From: Capitulum mitella
Lineage: Eukaryota; Arthropoda; Thecostraca; Pollicipedomorpha; Pollicipedidae
Reading direction: 5' to 3'
Assembly (NCBI GenBank): GCA_030062745.1
Contig: CP099840.1
Span: 11,174,437 to 11,238,436 of the forward strand
Length of the DNA stretch: 64,000 bases
This document shows, in pieces, positions 23,905 to 49,500 of the stretch. The notes beneath the pieces were generated by a model. It made no database searches, had not been told where the DNA came from, and worked only from the letters and a program-made list of their open reading frames with translations. How positions within the stretch are numbered: position 1 is the stretch's first letter; every line of letters starts with the position of its first letter. The translations under genes and the position numbers were made by a program.

Positions 23905-24250
23905 TTGAAATGTCGTGCTGACTGTTGTCCTGATCCAGTTTCACCACTTTCCGTTCATCGGTGCGGGCCGGCTGCGCCCGACGGTCATCGACGCGGTGAT
24001 TATTTGTCGTGGCCAGGCCCGGCGTCTGCTCTCGGAGTTTTCGCCGTTTCGCCGTGTCGCGGCGGTCGCCGAGGTGAGTCGGCCGTCCCGTCCGCCACTC
24101 CCCCGTGCGATGGTCGTCGGCTGGCCGGCCGCGTCCGCCGACCGGTGCGCTACCGCCACCCGGCGCGGGCCACCTGGTCGGCAGTGCTCACCGATCGGAG
24201 CGGGGCCGCCGGGGCGAGCCGAGGAGAAGGAGGCTGAATTTCTCACAACA
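23905..24250 (+). promoter_or_regulatory. CpG-rich island with a consensus donor, candidate KDM1A promoter
   Basis: A sharply bounded GC- and CpG-rich block. On the plus strand it contains a strong splice donor, GCCGAG/GTGAGT, with the exon side ending at 24073. It is the only CpG island between the upstream repeats and the first recognisable KDM1A exon at 27850 on the same strand. It could therefore be the KDM1A promoter and an untranslated or N-terminal first exon. That link is inference. Confidence 0.35.
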
Positions 24251-24299
24251 GTTCTATGCACAGTCAAATGTGGGTTTCGGTGCATAATTAATTGGTAGT

Positions 24300-25440
24300 G
24301 GTTCTTCGTTGTACTTCATTGAAAACAGGCCTCTTCTTGTTTGCTTTAGTCTTGACGCAGGACAATGCAGCTTCTGTTTTATGTGGGTCGTCTCCAAGGT
24401 CGTCAAGTTCGGTGCTAGGAGTGTCGATTTGTATTCTTTTGAGAGGGCCATGGCCCAATCAATGTTCTTTTGGGCCCCTCCAATATTGGTTTGGGCCCAC
24501 CCAATATTTTCTGTTAGTTTTCAAAGGAAATGAATAGAAAGAACGAAAAGAACGACCGCGATAAGAGATACGCAGAAAGTAAGGAATGAAGTCCAAAGCG
24601 ATGTACATATCTACCTTTCCATCTTCTATAAATACATATATACCTATATATACATAGAAATAAATGCAATTTTTTACTTGATAAATGGTAGCAAAAAAAC
24701 TTGAAAATTTTCTTCGTCAAAATAAAGTGGACTAAATCCGTTGGGCAGCCCACATTTGGGGGAGGTTAAGTTGTTGGGCCCTCGACTCGGCCACCAATCA
24801 TTTACAGAAATCGATACCCATATTGGATGCAACAGATCTCACCATCCAACAGCCATATTCACGCTGATAAACAAGGATTCAAATATAGGACTGGTGATAC
24901 CAATGTTATCCTTTTTATCTGAAATAAATTATTACAAAGTGCAACATTTACAACGTTAATCAGTGAGTGCGACGAGTGGAGAACAAATGCAGAGATAAAA
25001 ATTTGCCGAGGTACTACGTCCGAAAAAATTGAGCACACAGGAAAAGCTGTTAAAATAGGTCCTGCCTCTACCTGATACGGAAATGAGCAGACACTCTTAG
25101 CCTGATACGGTATTTCGCAAAGAAGATAGAAACATAATATTATGATTCCAAATACAATGACTGTTTTTGAAAATTCTTCATTTAATGCTAGCTTATTACT
25201 AAAATGTCTCAGCCGCGCTGACACCGCCGCAACTGGTTTCATTTACGGGCTGAGCCACTGACTGACGAAAGGTCTGGATGCACAGGATTGCGTACCGGTG
25301 AAGCGGAGGTGAAAGTTTGCGAAAGTATGCTGATGCTCTATTACGGGTGACTTTGGAAAGAAATTAAGATCACTGCTTTGGACGGTTCCGAAGCATATGC
25401 TCGAAAGTTAAAAAGTTGTGGTCTTTGATACTACATCCCA
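24300..25440. other. Intergenic or intron, nothing recognised
   Basis: AT-rich. A short internal duplication of GGGCCC and CCAATATT occurs around 24454-24513. No exon could be supported. Confidence 0.35.
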
Positions 25441-25824
25441 ATGCTCAAGGTCACGAAAACAGGAATACCTGCTCTTCAGCCATCCACATTGCCCACAATG
25501 AACTCATGTGAAGAAAGATTTGTGCTGCGGTTTTGCATTTTTAGTATTTCGTTTGGTCCACCATTTCTACTAGTGGGTGCTGGAGCAATATGCAAAGCCC
25601 ACTGGCATGTCTATTTTCTTGTGGGGTTTTTGTTGATCAATGTCCAAGGTTTTGTCAACAACTATGTTTCAGGTTACAAGTGGGCTCCTGCTCTAGGGAT
25701 GGAGAAAAATAAGTTAATGTCAGAGTCAGCACCCCCTGAGAAGCAGCCATCTACAAGGAAAAGAGAGGCGGCTGCACAAGATGGACAGAAACCCACCAAA
25801 TTACAAAAAACAAAGGTTAGGTAA
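25441..25824 (+). CDS. Hypothetical open frame with hydrophobic segments and a basic tail
   Basis: A 127-codon frame. Residues about 32-75 contain two hydrophobic runs (including FGPPFLLVGAGAICKA and WHVYFLVGFLLINVQGF), then a charged, lysine-rich tail PSTRKREAAAQDGQKPTKLQ. I do not recognise it. The tail ends at ACAAAG/GTTAGG, a usable donor in phase 0, which fits the phase of the first recognised KDM1A exon at 27850. The last ~40 residues from MEKNKLMSES could therefore be a KDM1A N-terminal exon. It could equally be an unrelated membrane-protein fragment or a chance frame. Confidence 0.3.
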   Translation: MLKVTKTGIPALQPSTLPTMNSCEERFVLRFCIFSISFGPPFLLVGAGAICKAHWHVYFLVGFLLINVQGFVNNYVSGYKWAPALGMEKNKLMSESAPPEKQPSTRKREAAAQDGQKPTKLQKTKVR

Positions 25825-26059
25825 CAATTTTTTTGCATTTTGGGCACATTTGTGCTTGATGTTGAATTTGTCAGAATACATAATGCATGCTGATCAGTGG
25901 GACTGGCTGGGTTTTGCAGATAGAATGTGGCCACACTTTAAACGTTTGTGTCAACTTGATTCCAGAATGTTTTGTTTTTTTGTGAAAGTCTTAAGAAATA
26001 TTTTCTTTAATTTTCCCTTGTCATCCTCATTTAGTTCCAAAGCTTCCAAGAGTTCTGTG

Positions 26060-27560
26060 TACTGATAATTTCATATCTCTTATCCAGAGGTGATTATCTT
26101 GTGGTTCCTGCAGGTGCAGATCGAGGGGGGATGGGACAATGGCTCCCTGAGTCCTGAGAAGGCCCAGGCCAGCTCCAAATGGGCCCCTTTCAGACTCAGA
26201 AGTGGCCCTGGAGGGGTACCATGTGAATCTTTGTGAAAATGTGACAGGTTCTTGATCAGTCAGGGGGCCTTTGGGAGGGTTAGATGACCCCTGAGGTGCA
26301 TGAAAGGCCTCTTGAAGCTCCCAAAGGGCCCCTGAGATCACAAGGACCCCAACATAGCAGATTGCCCGACACTGCCAGAAGGCTCGCAGGCTTGTAAGTT
26401 TGCCAAGATGAGGACTGAGTCTCGAGGACAGCATAGGGGTCCCTGGGTGTTGTAAGGGCCCAGATGGGTTTCATGAATGCATGTGAAAAGCTGAAGGTTC
26501 CTGATGCAATCAAAGGGCCTCTGGGAGGGTTAATGGAACCCTGAAATGGCAGGATGGTCCTTAAGATGGCCAGAAGGGACCCTGAAACTCCCTAAGGGCC
26601 CCTGAGACCACAAGAGGGGCCCCTGAGAAAGCAAGAACATTAGAGGGTGCCAAGCATGGTGTAAGGAGACCCTGGCCAGCCAGAGGGGCCTCTGAACAGG
26701 GAGTCATCAGTGACCTGCTCAACATTGAGGAGGTCCAAATGGACTACACTAGTCTTTTTGAGAATCCAAGGAATTCGTGGTACAGTCAGAGGGCCCTGGG
26801 AAAGTTGGGCAGGTTCTGAGATGGCAAGATTGGCCCAACATGGCAGATGGCCCCTGAGACTCCAAAAAGGCCTGAGGGCCTGTGTGAGGCGAAGAGGATA
26901 AGAGGACCTCTGACACAGCATGAGGGCCCTGAATGGCCAGAGGCCATGCAGGCTTCTGGCATGGACAAGGTCCTCATGAGGGTGCCAGTTAGGCTTCTGA
27001 GGCACCAACAGAGGACCTTGGTATGGCTAGAGGGTCCATAAAACTGTCAGGTATACCCCATGTAACAGAGGAAGACCCCTGATACAGCCGTGGATACCTC
27101 CGGCGACGTTCAGAGGGCCAATGGCACTGCATGCACAGTGGCTCTGAAATTGCCAAAAGGTCTTTTGGAACTGCTAGATGGCTCCTTAGATGGCAGAAAT
27201 GTTCCCCAGAGATGACAAGAGGGGCACCTAGAACAACAACGTGTCCACTGAGATTGCTAGAGAAGGACCTTTGAGACTGGTAATTACCAGTCTCTGGCAT
27301 TAGGGGCCCCTGAGATGACCAGAGGGACTCGTGAAGCTACTAAACCTTGAGACGTCCAAATAGCTCCTGAAACGGCCAAAGGACCTAGAGCATTGGTAGA
27401 GGCGCCTCTGTCATGGTAGAAAGAGACTTATAGAGGGCCCTTGTTATTGCCTGAGGGGCTCCTTAGCCAGCAAAAGTCCCCCAGGGACGACAGGAAGGAA
27501 TCCGAGATGACTGGTGAGTGAAGTGTCCCTGAAACTGAGAGCTGAGTTTCTACATGCATC
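26060..27560. repeat. Degenerate GGGCCCCTGAGA-type tandem repeat
   Basis: About 1.5 kb made of loosely repeated blocks around AGGGGCCCCTGAGA, CAGAGGGCC and ATGGCCAGA at intervals of roughly 25-35 bp, with frequent TCCTGAG and CTGAAAC variants. It is strongly diverged and looks like an old satellite or simple expansion. It creates spurious open frames rich in P, G and S. Confidence 0.7.
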
Positions 27561-27691
27561 ATAACTGCGCCTAACCTAGTGATCTAGTTGTGGAACATCG
27601 TTGTGACTGCCAGCCCGTGACTCCCTGTCTCCTGCCCCATTCAGTGGTTGAGACGTGTGACATCCCTGTGGACGTCGTTGTGACTGGGTGC

Positions 27692-27849
27692 GGGACGTGC
27701 CGTGACGCCGTGCCCTCCGTGCCGCAGGAGGCGGGACGTGCCGTGACGCCGTGCTTCCGTGCCTCAGGAGGCGGGACGTGCCGTGACGCCGTGCCCTCCG
27801 TGCCGCAGGAGGCGGGACGTGCCGTGACGCCGTGCCTTCCGTGCCGCAG

Positions 27850-27857
<8 letters not shown>
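27692..27857 (+). repeat. Acceptor array before the 27850 KDM1A exon, 40-41-bp units
   Basis: Four successive copies of (G)CCGTGCC(G)CAG followed by GAGGCGG place splice acceptors at 27728, 27768, 27809 and 27850 (first base after AG). Only the last is followed by recognisable KDM1A coding sequence. The repeated unit contains the polypyrimidine/AG edge and the first eight bases of the exon. Confidence 0.85.
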
Positions 27858-42889
<15,032 letters not shown>

Positions 42890-44330
42890 GGCGGCTCCGT
42901 GCGGATGGTGCATCTGAGCCGGCTGGCCCGCCTGTGGCGGCCGGCCGCCCGTCCGGAGAGCTTCTCAGAGGCTTAAACGTGCCAGGAGTCTGCCCGACGC
43001 GCCAGGGGTCATCACTGGTCGGGGCTGCTGCTGGCCGTCGCGTGCGGGAGTGCCGCGTACGGGAGGCCTTGTGGAGAAAACGCCGTGAACGGCTCTCGGC
43101 TGTCGACGTCGCGTTCGCCTCATTTTCTGCCAGAGGGTGAGTGCGTCATCCGCCCGTACGTGTCTCTCAGGTGGTGTGCATTTACATCTCGCGGAGGCTC
43201 GGTCCAAGCGAGAGAGAATCTGAGAATTTGAGAAAGAACTGGGCACAGCGACGCACCTCGTCGCGTCACGTTTCCTGCACGTTTGTGGGAGCCGCAGACG
43301 GACGTTGTCTGCGCCCGGGCCGCCGGGGGGGGAGGAGGGGGGACACCTCGGGGCCGGTGGACGGAACGTCCTGCTCCACCGTGGTGCTGCGGTGCCGCCG
43401 CTCTCCCCGACGGCGCCTCGGCCCGCCGGGTGACCTCTGCTGACCCGCCTCGGCCCGGTACGTGACGGCGGCGCCGACCGTGCCTGGCCGGCGTGTGCGG
43501 GCACTGGTGACTCCCGGGCCGGCGGGCGCTCTGGGACTCCTGTGTCCGGCGGGTTTACAGGGGGTTTACCCCTGCCGGCGAGTCGCAGCGCCCGGCCGGC
43601 GCCCGTGTGCTGGCCGACGCTCGTGTGTGCTTTGTATTGATGTTCAGGCGTTAATGAGGAGCCGAAGTTTCTGTCAGCTGTCGGCGGTTCGCAAATGTGC
43701 ACATGTCCATCAGTTACGCTCATCTTTTCACTAGCGTTGAAGCAGCGGTGATCTCGCGTGACACTCAATGACTGCTCCATTCACGCTGTCGTCTGTATGC
43801 CTGAGTTTTGCTGCCCATTGGTGGGTCAGACGCAGATTTTACATTCATTAGTAGGCCGCTAGAACAAGGTATTTCGTATGTGATTTATCTTAGGTGTCCA
43901 TGCCACTTGCTCTTGTCATTCGCGATATTCCTGCATTGGTACTCTATTGGTTGTAATAGTAGACCTCGTGAAGGAGAAAGATTTGCGGCAGTTTTCCCTC
44001 TGTTGGTTGTAATAGTAGGTCGTGTGACGGAGGATGCATTGTAGTAGACTTCCAATCAGGCGCATGTCGCTCGTCACGTGTCTGAGACTTTCATGCGTAA
44101 TATACTTGGCGTTTTCGCCATTGTGTGTGTTGCTTCAGCTTGGCTCCAGCTTTTATGATGCGTGGATCGGGCGAACACGGGACAGAAATTGCGTCGGCTT
44201 CCTACAAATTACCGTCCCTTCCTTCCCGTCCACCATCTGTTTCTCTTCGTGCCAGTGGCGACGGGTACGATATGAGTGGTTTCCCAAAGACACCTTGCAG
44301 AAAGGTCGATACATGACCAGGAAATAAAAT
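42890..44330 (+). other. KDM1A: KDM1A 3' UTR candidate, with polyadenylation signal
   Basis: The GC-rich stretch after the stop runs to about 43640 and then turns AT-rich. The first convincing AATAAA is at 44323-44328. A 271-codon minus-strand frame here is a by-product of the GC-rich sequence. Assignment as 3' UTR is inference. Confidence 0.4.
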
Positions 44331-44334
44331 AAGT

Positions 44335-46530
44335 CACTTCATGGCGTATCGAGGTCACGGACATTTCCCATGTTTACCCTGAAGCCGGGTGCCATGACCC
44401 TCCGACGCCGTCAGAGCAGCTCTTAGCCACCGTAGTAGTTTTAGTTCATTACAGCCTTTGTGTGGGCGCAGCTGCAAGGCACTGCCTTTCTAAATTTCTC
44501 TGGCACCCTTTGATCGTAGCGAATGATGTATCCTGATGAGCGAGCTGCTAAACATGACCTTGCGTGACGAGCAACGTTATTGCGTGCTTCTGCTCCCAGT
44601 TGCGCTGTTGTCAGCTATAAACGGGACGCAGTGTAGCCCATGGGATACCACCAGAACTTACGTTTTTCCAGCGCATGCCTGCGTGGGCTGAATGTGACGC
44701 GCAGCAGCAGCGTGATGGACTCACGGGGCAGCAGTGTATTTACTGCCTTCGCACGTTCGTGGGGAAAAACTACCGGGAGACACGTGACAGAGCCGATGGT
44801 CGGGGCGCAGCAGATGTTGGGCGACGGACGAATGCCTGCACGCTCAGCATGGCCCTTGGGCACCGTACTGCCCAATCCAGACCTCAGTGTCGGCCCGCTT
44901 AGACGCATGACTCACCCCTTTTTTGCCGCGGAACACGCTGGCGAGTTGTCATGCCTTGCAGACGGCATGGGATCACGACTTTGACAGAAGCGTGTGGAAT
45001 CCAGCGCCAGTTAACGAAAATACGTAATGAGCAAGAGCGTTTTTTTCAGAAGCCATTCTGCCCAGATATATTTCACCAACAGGGTACGTCATAACAGGCT
45101 TCTTGACTGTTACAGACTTCGCAAGCCACGGCAGTTTTTTGTCAAATAACGTCAAGCACTGGAGAGAAAATGTTACAACATTGCAAAGATGTTGACTGCA
45201 TTAATCTCAATGCACGTCAACCAGCGCTGCCAAAACACTGGTTACGATCATCGAAGGCGGAGCAAGGCATACAGGAAGATCGTGATAAACGGTCACATAC
45301 CGATACTTCTGCGGAATGAATGCGAATAGCTATACCGTGGCTCTTAAAAGGGGTTCCGATGCCATTACGACTGGATGCATCATGTCGTGCGTGTTCCAGC
45401 CGTTCTTTGACATAATCTAAAATGATGAAGACGATATGTATGCACACTTAACACCATTACATCAGTTTCCATACACCACAGTTAAAGCACATTCAATCCT
45501 TCCTATGCTTATCTGAAAGCCAAACCGCACTGGTGAAAGAAGTTCATGCTGACTGAAGACAGAAGCGGTCTTTGGGACACAAAAATGGATGATTCCAAAC
45601 GCTCTGTCAGCTTCCGATTCGGCGAAGTAGAGACAGCGTCGAGATTCGGCTACAAAGGAAATGTGGCCACCTGATTTATGTTTCCCCGACTTCCGTCCGA
45701 GGTCCAGCCTGATTTGAGCAGAGGCATCCAAAGAGACTGCAGAGGAGGGTGGCTGTTAACCGTGTCCAGCATTTGGTGACGTCCACTCTTATGACCACCT
45801 CGGCAGTCGGACAGTACTGGCAGCCTGCTCGTTCCGTGGCTCTCAGGCGTGGTGGAGCCCGCTCGGGACGGCTTCGCCATGCTTCTCAGTACCTGCCCGG
45901 TCCGCGGTCGCCGCCGTCGCTGCGACATCGCAGTTATCGGGGCTTCTCAAGTGGTCTGCATCTCTCCAGTGCCGAACGCCACGCTGAAGCGATGACTGCT
46001 GCCGCTCCTCTCGTGCACTACGTCTCCCGTCCCGGAGTCAACCCAGCGTGCTGCTCGTGTTGACGCTGGTGTTGGTGCTGGTGCTGGAGCCGGTGTTGGT
46101 GCTGGTGACCGTGCTGGTACTGGTGCCGAGGCTGCTGCTGCCGCCGCTGGTGCTGCCTCCCCTGTTGATAGCGTCTGTGCCGCTGCACATAGTGATTCGA
46201 TGCCGCAGCTGACGAAGATGCTGGTGCTCCTGCGGCCGCTGCAGCCGCGACCTGTCGGACCGTCCCACCGTCTCGACCGTTCATTGACCAGTCTCGGTGT
46301 TGTAACACCGCTCAGCCGCTGAGAATGGTGGGCATTGGCCACTTCGGCCTATCAGCTGTTCGTCTCCTGCTGTTGGCATTTGCGACAAGTCGCTCAGAGG
46401 CCGTTTGCTGCTGTTTGTGTTGATGACAAGCTGCAAGTGTCTGCTGCTGTTTGTGGTTTTGCTGAGCCTCTCAGTCGCCGTTTTCTGCTGTCCTGCTGTT
46501 TATGCAGTTTGCCGTCTGCGTTATCGACGA
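44335..46530. other. Interval between KDM1A and TMEM181, no gene recognised
   Basis: The two genes converge here. The frames around 44640-44980 and 45462-45730 show no domain I know. The part nearest 46530 is probably the TMEM181 3' UTR. Confidence 0.35.
46055..46185. repeat. Degenerate (GTGCTG)n-type triplet repeat
   Basis: Imperfect GTTGGTGCTG and GCTGCT blocks, about 10 kDa worth of Gln/His-rich chance translation on the minus strand. It lies just beyond the TMEM181 stop and is best read as UTR or flanking low-complexity DNA. Confidence 0.7.
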
Positions 46531-46535
46531 GCGGC

Positions 46536-49500
46536 TCAGTCGCTGTCGTCGTCGTCGTTGTTACGGTGCAGCGGCCGCCTGCTCTCCTCGTCAGAGCCGT
46601 AGATAACGTCCTCGTCCGAGTCATTGATCATGGAGAACGCCGGATTGTCCTTGACCACCCGCGGCTCTGAGGGAACGCGGCGCCGAATAAGTCACCTGTT
46701 AAACTGCGTGAGGCACGCTTTGCGAGGGGATAGAAGATTTTTTCGAGCATGGCAATTAACAGAAAAGGTTTACCTCGAAGCGGACCAAGACAGACCTGCG
46801 GATCATTCAGTTGCACACCTCGCTAGAGTGGCGCATGAGTCATACGATTTTCCACAGCGTAAGATAGGAATATAAAAACCAGCGGATTTCTGTGTTTACG
46901 CGGGGGCGCTGCCGATTTTTATCAAGCCATAATATTTCACCTTTAGAACATGTTCTGGGAAGCTAGCTGTGCCAAAGGATGCCCATCCTTAAGAAACTTT
47001 TGAAAGCGCAACGATATCCGCAACACAAGTTTTAACTTGAAGCATTTAGCAAAAAGGCAAACGACAAAACGCGTTTTGTAAACGCTGTACTACGGGGTGT
47101 TGTTATTTAAACACAACGAAGATGTCTTTAACACAAGTTTATCCCCAACATTTGAAATGAAGACGAATCTTCGGCATGCATTACGCAACGTCGCGCGCCG
47201 GTACTGAAGAATCGTCACATGTGATGGGAGCATTGTCATCGTGATGCCACGTACCTCCCGGCCGGTCGGCCGACGGCGGGGAGAACATGTAGGCCATGCA
47301 GAAGACGAAGATGTTCATCAGGCCGTAAATGGCCAAGAACTGCGTAGATGACGTGTATGTGGTGGCCAGCGCCGCCGAGAAGCTAAGGCTCACGCGCGAT
47401 TGGTGGAGCCGGTGAGTCGTCAGAACGAGACTGACCACCACCATGATTACCATGGAAAGCGTTGTCACTTTAAGTCGAATTCCTGAAATAAGCCGTGTTT
47501 ATGGTAAACGTATTGCGACAGATCTGCATAGGACAAGCAGAAGCCATGAACCTTGAAAAAGCGAAGTCAGACGAAAATAACTGTAATCGCAAACATAGTC
47601 TTTACAGGACTGGATAAAGTTCCGTTGAAATGCTGCAGGTCTATTGGGAAACAAACGTGTCAAAGCTGAATTTAATGGCATACACCTCACCAAGATATGG
47701 CATGGAGCGCAGATCGCTGTAGGCGCGTAGGATGAGTATCAAAACGTACAAGACGTACACGCCGGCCAGGACATAGAAAAATGTGTCGACGCTCTGTAAA
47801 ATAATAGATCTGTCATGAAGAAACGAAGGCCGCTGTCTGCGGACGTGCGTAAGTATATTACCAAGAAGGTGGAAAGGTGGAAATAAAGCTTTGCTCATAT
47901 TCATTGTTCGTCATGATCCTGACACGTCATGCCATGTTCTTAAAGACCGTCGCCGTTTCAACCACAGACACGCCATGCATTTTGAAACAATGTGGTTTAA
48001 AGAAAAGAATAGCCACCAACAAACTAGCGACCTCCTGACGGAAATATGTCACTGTTTTCATTTGTCAACTGCTCTTAAAGAGTCAAGTGTATAGCCACCA
48101 CCACGCCACTGGTGACGTAGCCGTCACGGTGTTCCTCGCTGTTGACATGTCATGACCTGGAGCGGTCCCAGCTCGCTGCCGATAAAAGTCGGGTCCCGCA
48201 GGCTGTGGTAGCCGCGCCACGTGATGAGTACGGTGGCCAGCAGCCACATCAGCCCGACCAGCAACAGCTTTGGCACGTAGAACGTCAGCCAGCCGCGGCT
48301 CGTCTGCCGGCAGAGGGCGAAACAGACGGCCGGTTCACCTGTGAACCACACGGGGTTCACGGGCTGACACGTCAGCGACGCCGCGCCGGTGCCTGTCGCC
48401 GCGAAAGCTCCAGAGCGCTGAAGAACTGCAATGATACTTATCGACCAAGGGGTTGGGTATTAGCGCCACGTTAACTATTAACTTACCTTCTAGTTACGAG
48501 AGTTGTTTTTTTCCCGGTAAAACGTCAGAGCTCGGAGAAAGTAAATCATCAACCCGTGGACAACACAGCCTTAAAAACCTTAACCCGTCCCCGACTGGGG
48601 GGAGCAGTTGACTGCCCCCTCCTGAGGTTTTTCTGGGACTGCGAGAGAAAGAACAGACACAGAGTCACGAAACTTTGTGCACCTTTTGCTTCATCAGTTT
48701 TACATCTCGTATCAAAATTTTGACCTCAGGTCAGGTCCGGTGCCTGACCTAAATGAGGTCAAACAGACCTATGTCCAAAAAAGTTTAGCGCCCTGTGACT
48801 TTTTCGCAAAACAAGATATCTTCATAATACTTTCAGGGATTAGTGATCGTGATAGATGCAACAAATCTGCTATCTCAGATTTTTCGGAGTTTTCCGAGTC
48901 ATTGACCTAAGGTCAAGCCCATTTTTAAGACATGTCGCCGTTTTTTTCGAAAATGACGAAATATTTCATAACATTTTTAGTGTGGAGTGAAGCAGACATC
49001 TAGTTACCGTCATTGGGCAAAGTATCATTGGCTTCCAGCCATTGACCTGAGGTCAGGTCACGAATAACTGTAGTGAGCCAAAGTGTACCACCGTCAAAAT
49101 CGACGATGAATTACTCCGAATGGGTAGAAAATGGCAGAACTAGCTTGCACAGACGTAAGTAATACCAGGAACCTCAAAAAGTTTGAAAAAGTAGCATATT
49201 TTGAAAATAAAGTCTCTCGTGAATAAAGCTCAGCCAATTTTGTAGACTGGTAACTAATCAATTTTTCTAAAATTTAAGCATGAGAAACCATCACAAGAAC
49301 CACAAAAATCAATAAAATTTACATGGATAGGCTTTTTTTGCGAAAATAAAGGAACGCTAAAATTGGTTCCCGTCAATTTGTGACAGCATACGGCAGCAGC
49401 GCACGCCTAGCAGCTGCCGGGAGAAATGCCCTGTCTTTAACTCAACGTTTCGGCGTATATATTGAACAAATCTGGGGAAATTAGACGTGTATCGACATCC

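Noticed and set aside
26027..27300. Several 60-135-codon frames on both strands
   Set aside because: All fall in the degenerate GGGCCCCTGAGA tandem repeat and show only its composition.
42965..43780. A 271-codon minus-strand frame downstream of KDM1A
   Set aside because: GC-rich 3' UTR with no domain, no splice context and no start-site support; other frames there are equally open.
46018..46308. Gln/His-rich minus-strand frame
   Set aside because: Low-complexity translation of a degenerate GTGCTG repeat lying beyond the TMEM181 stop codon.
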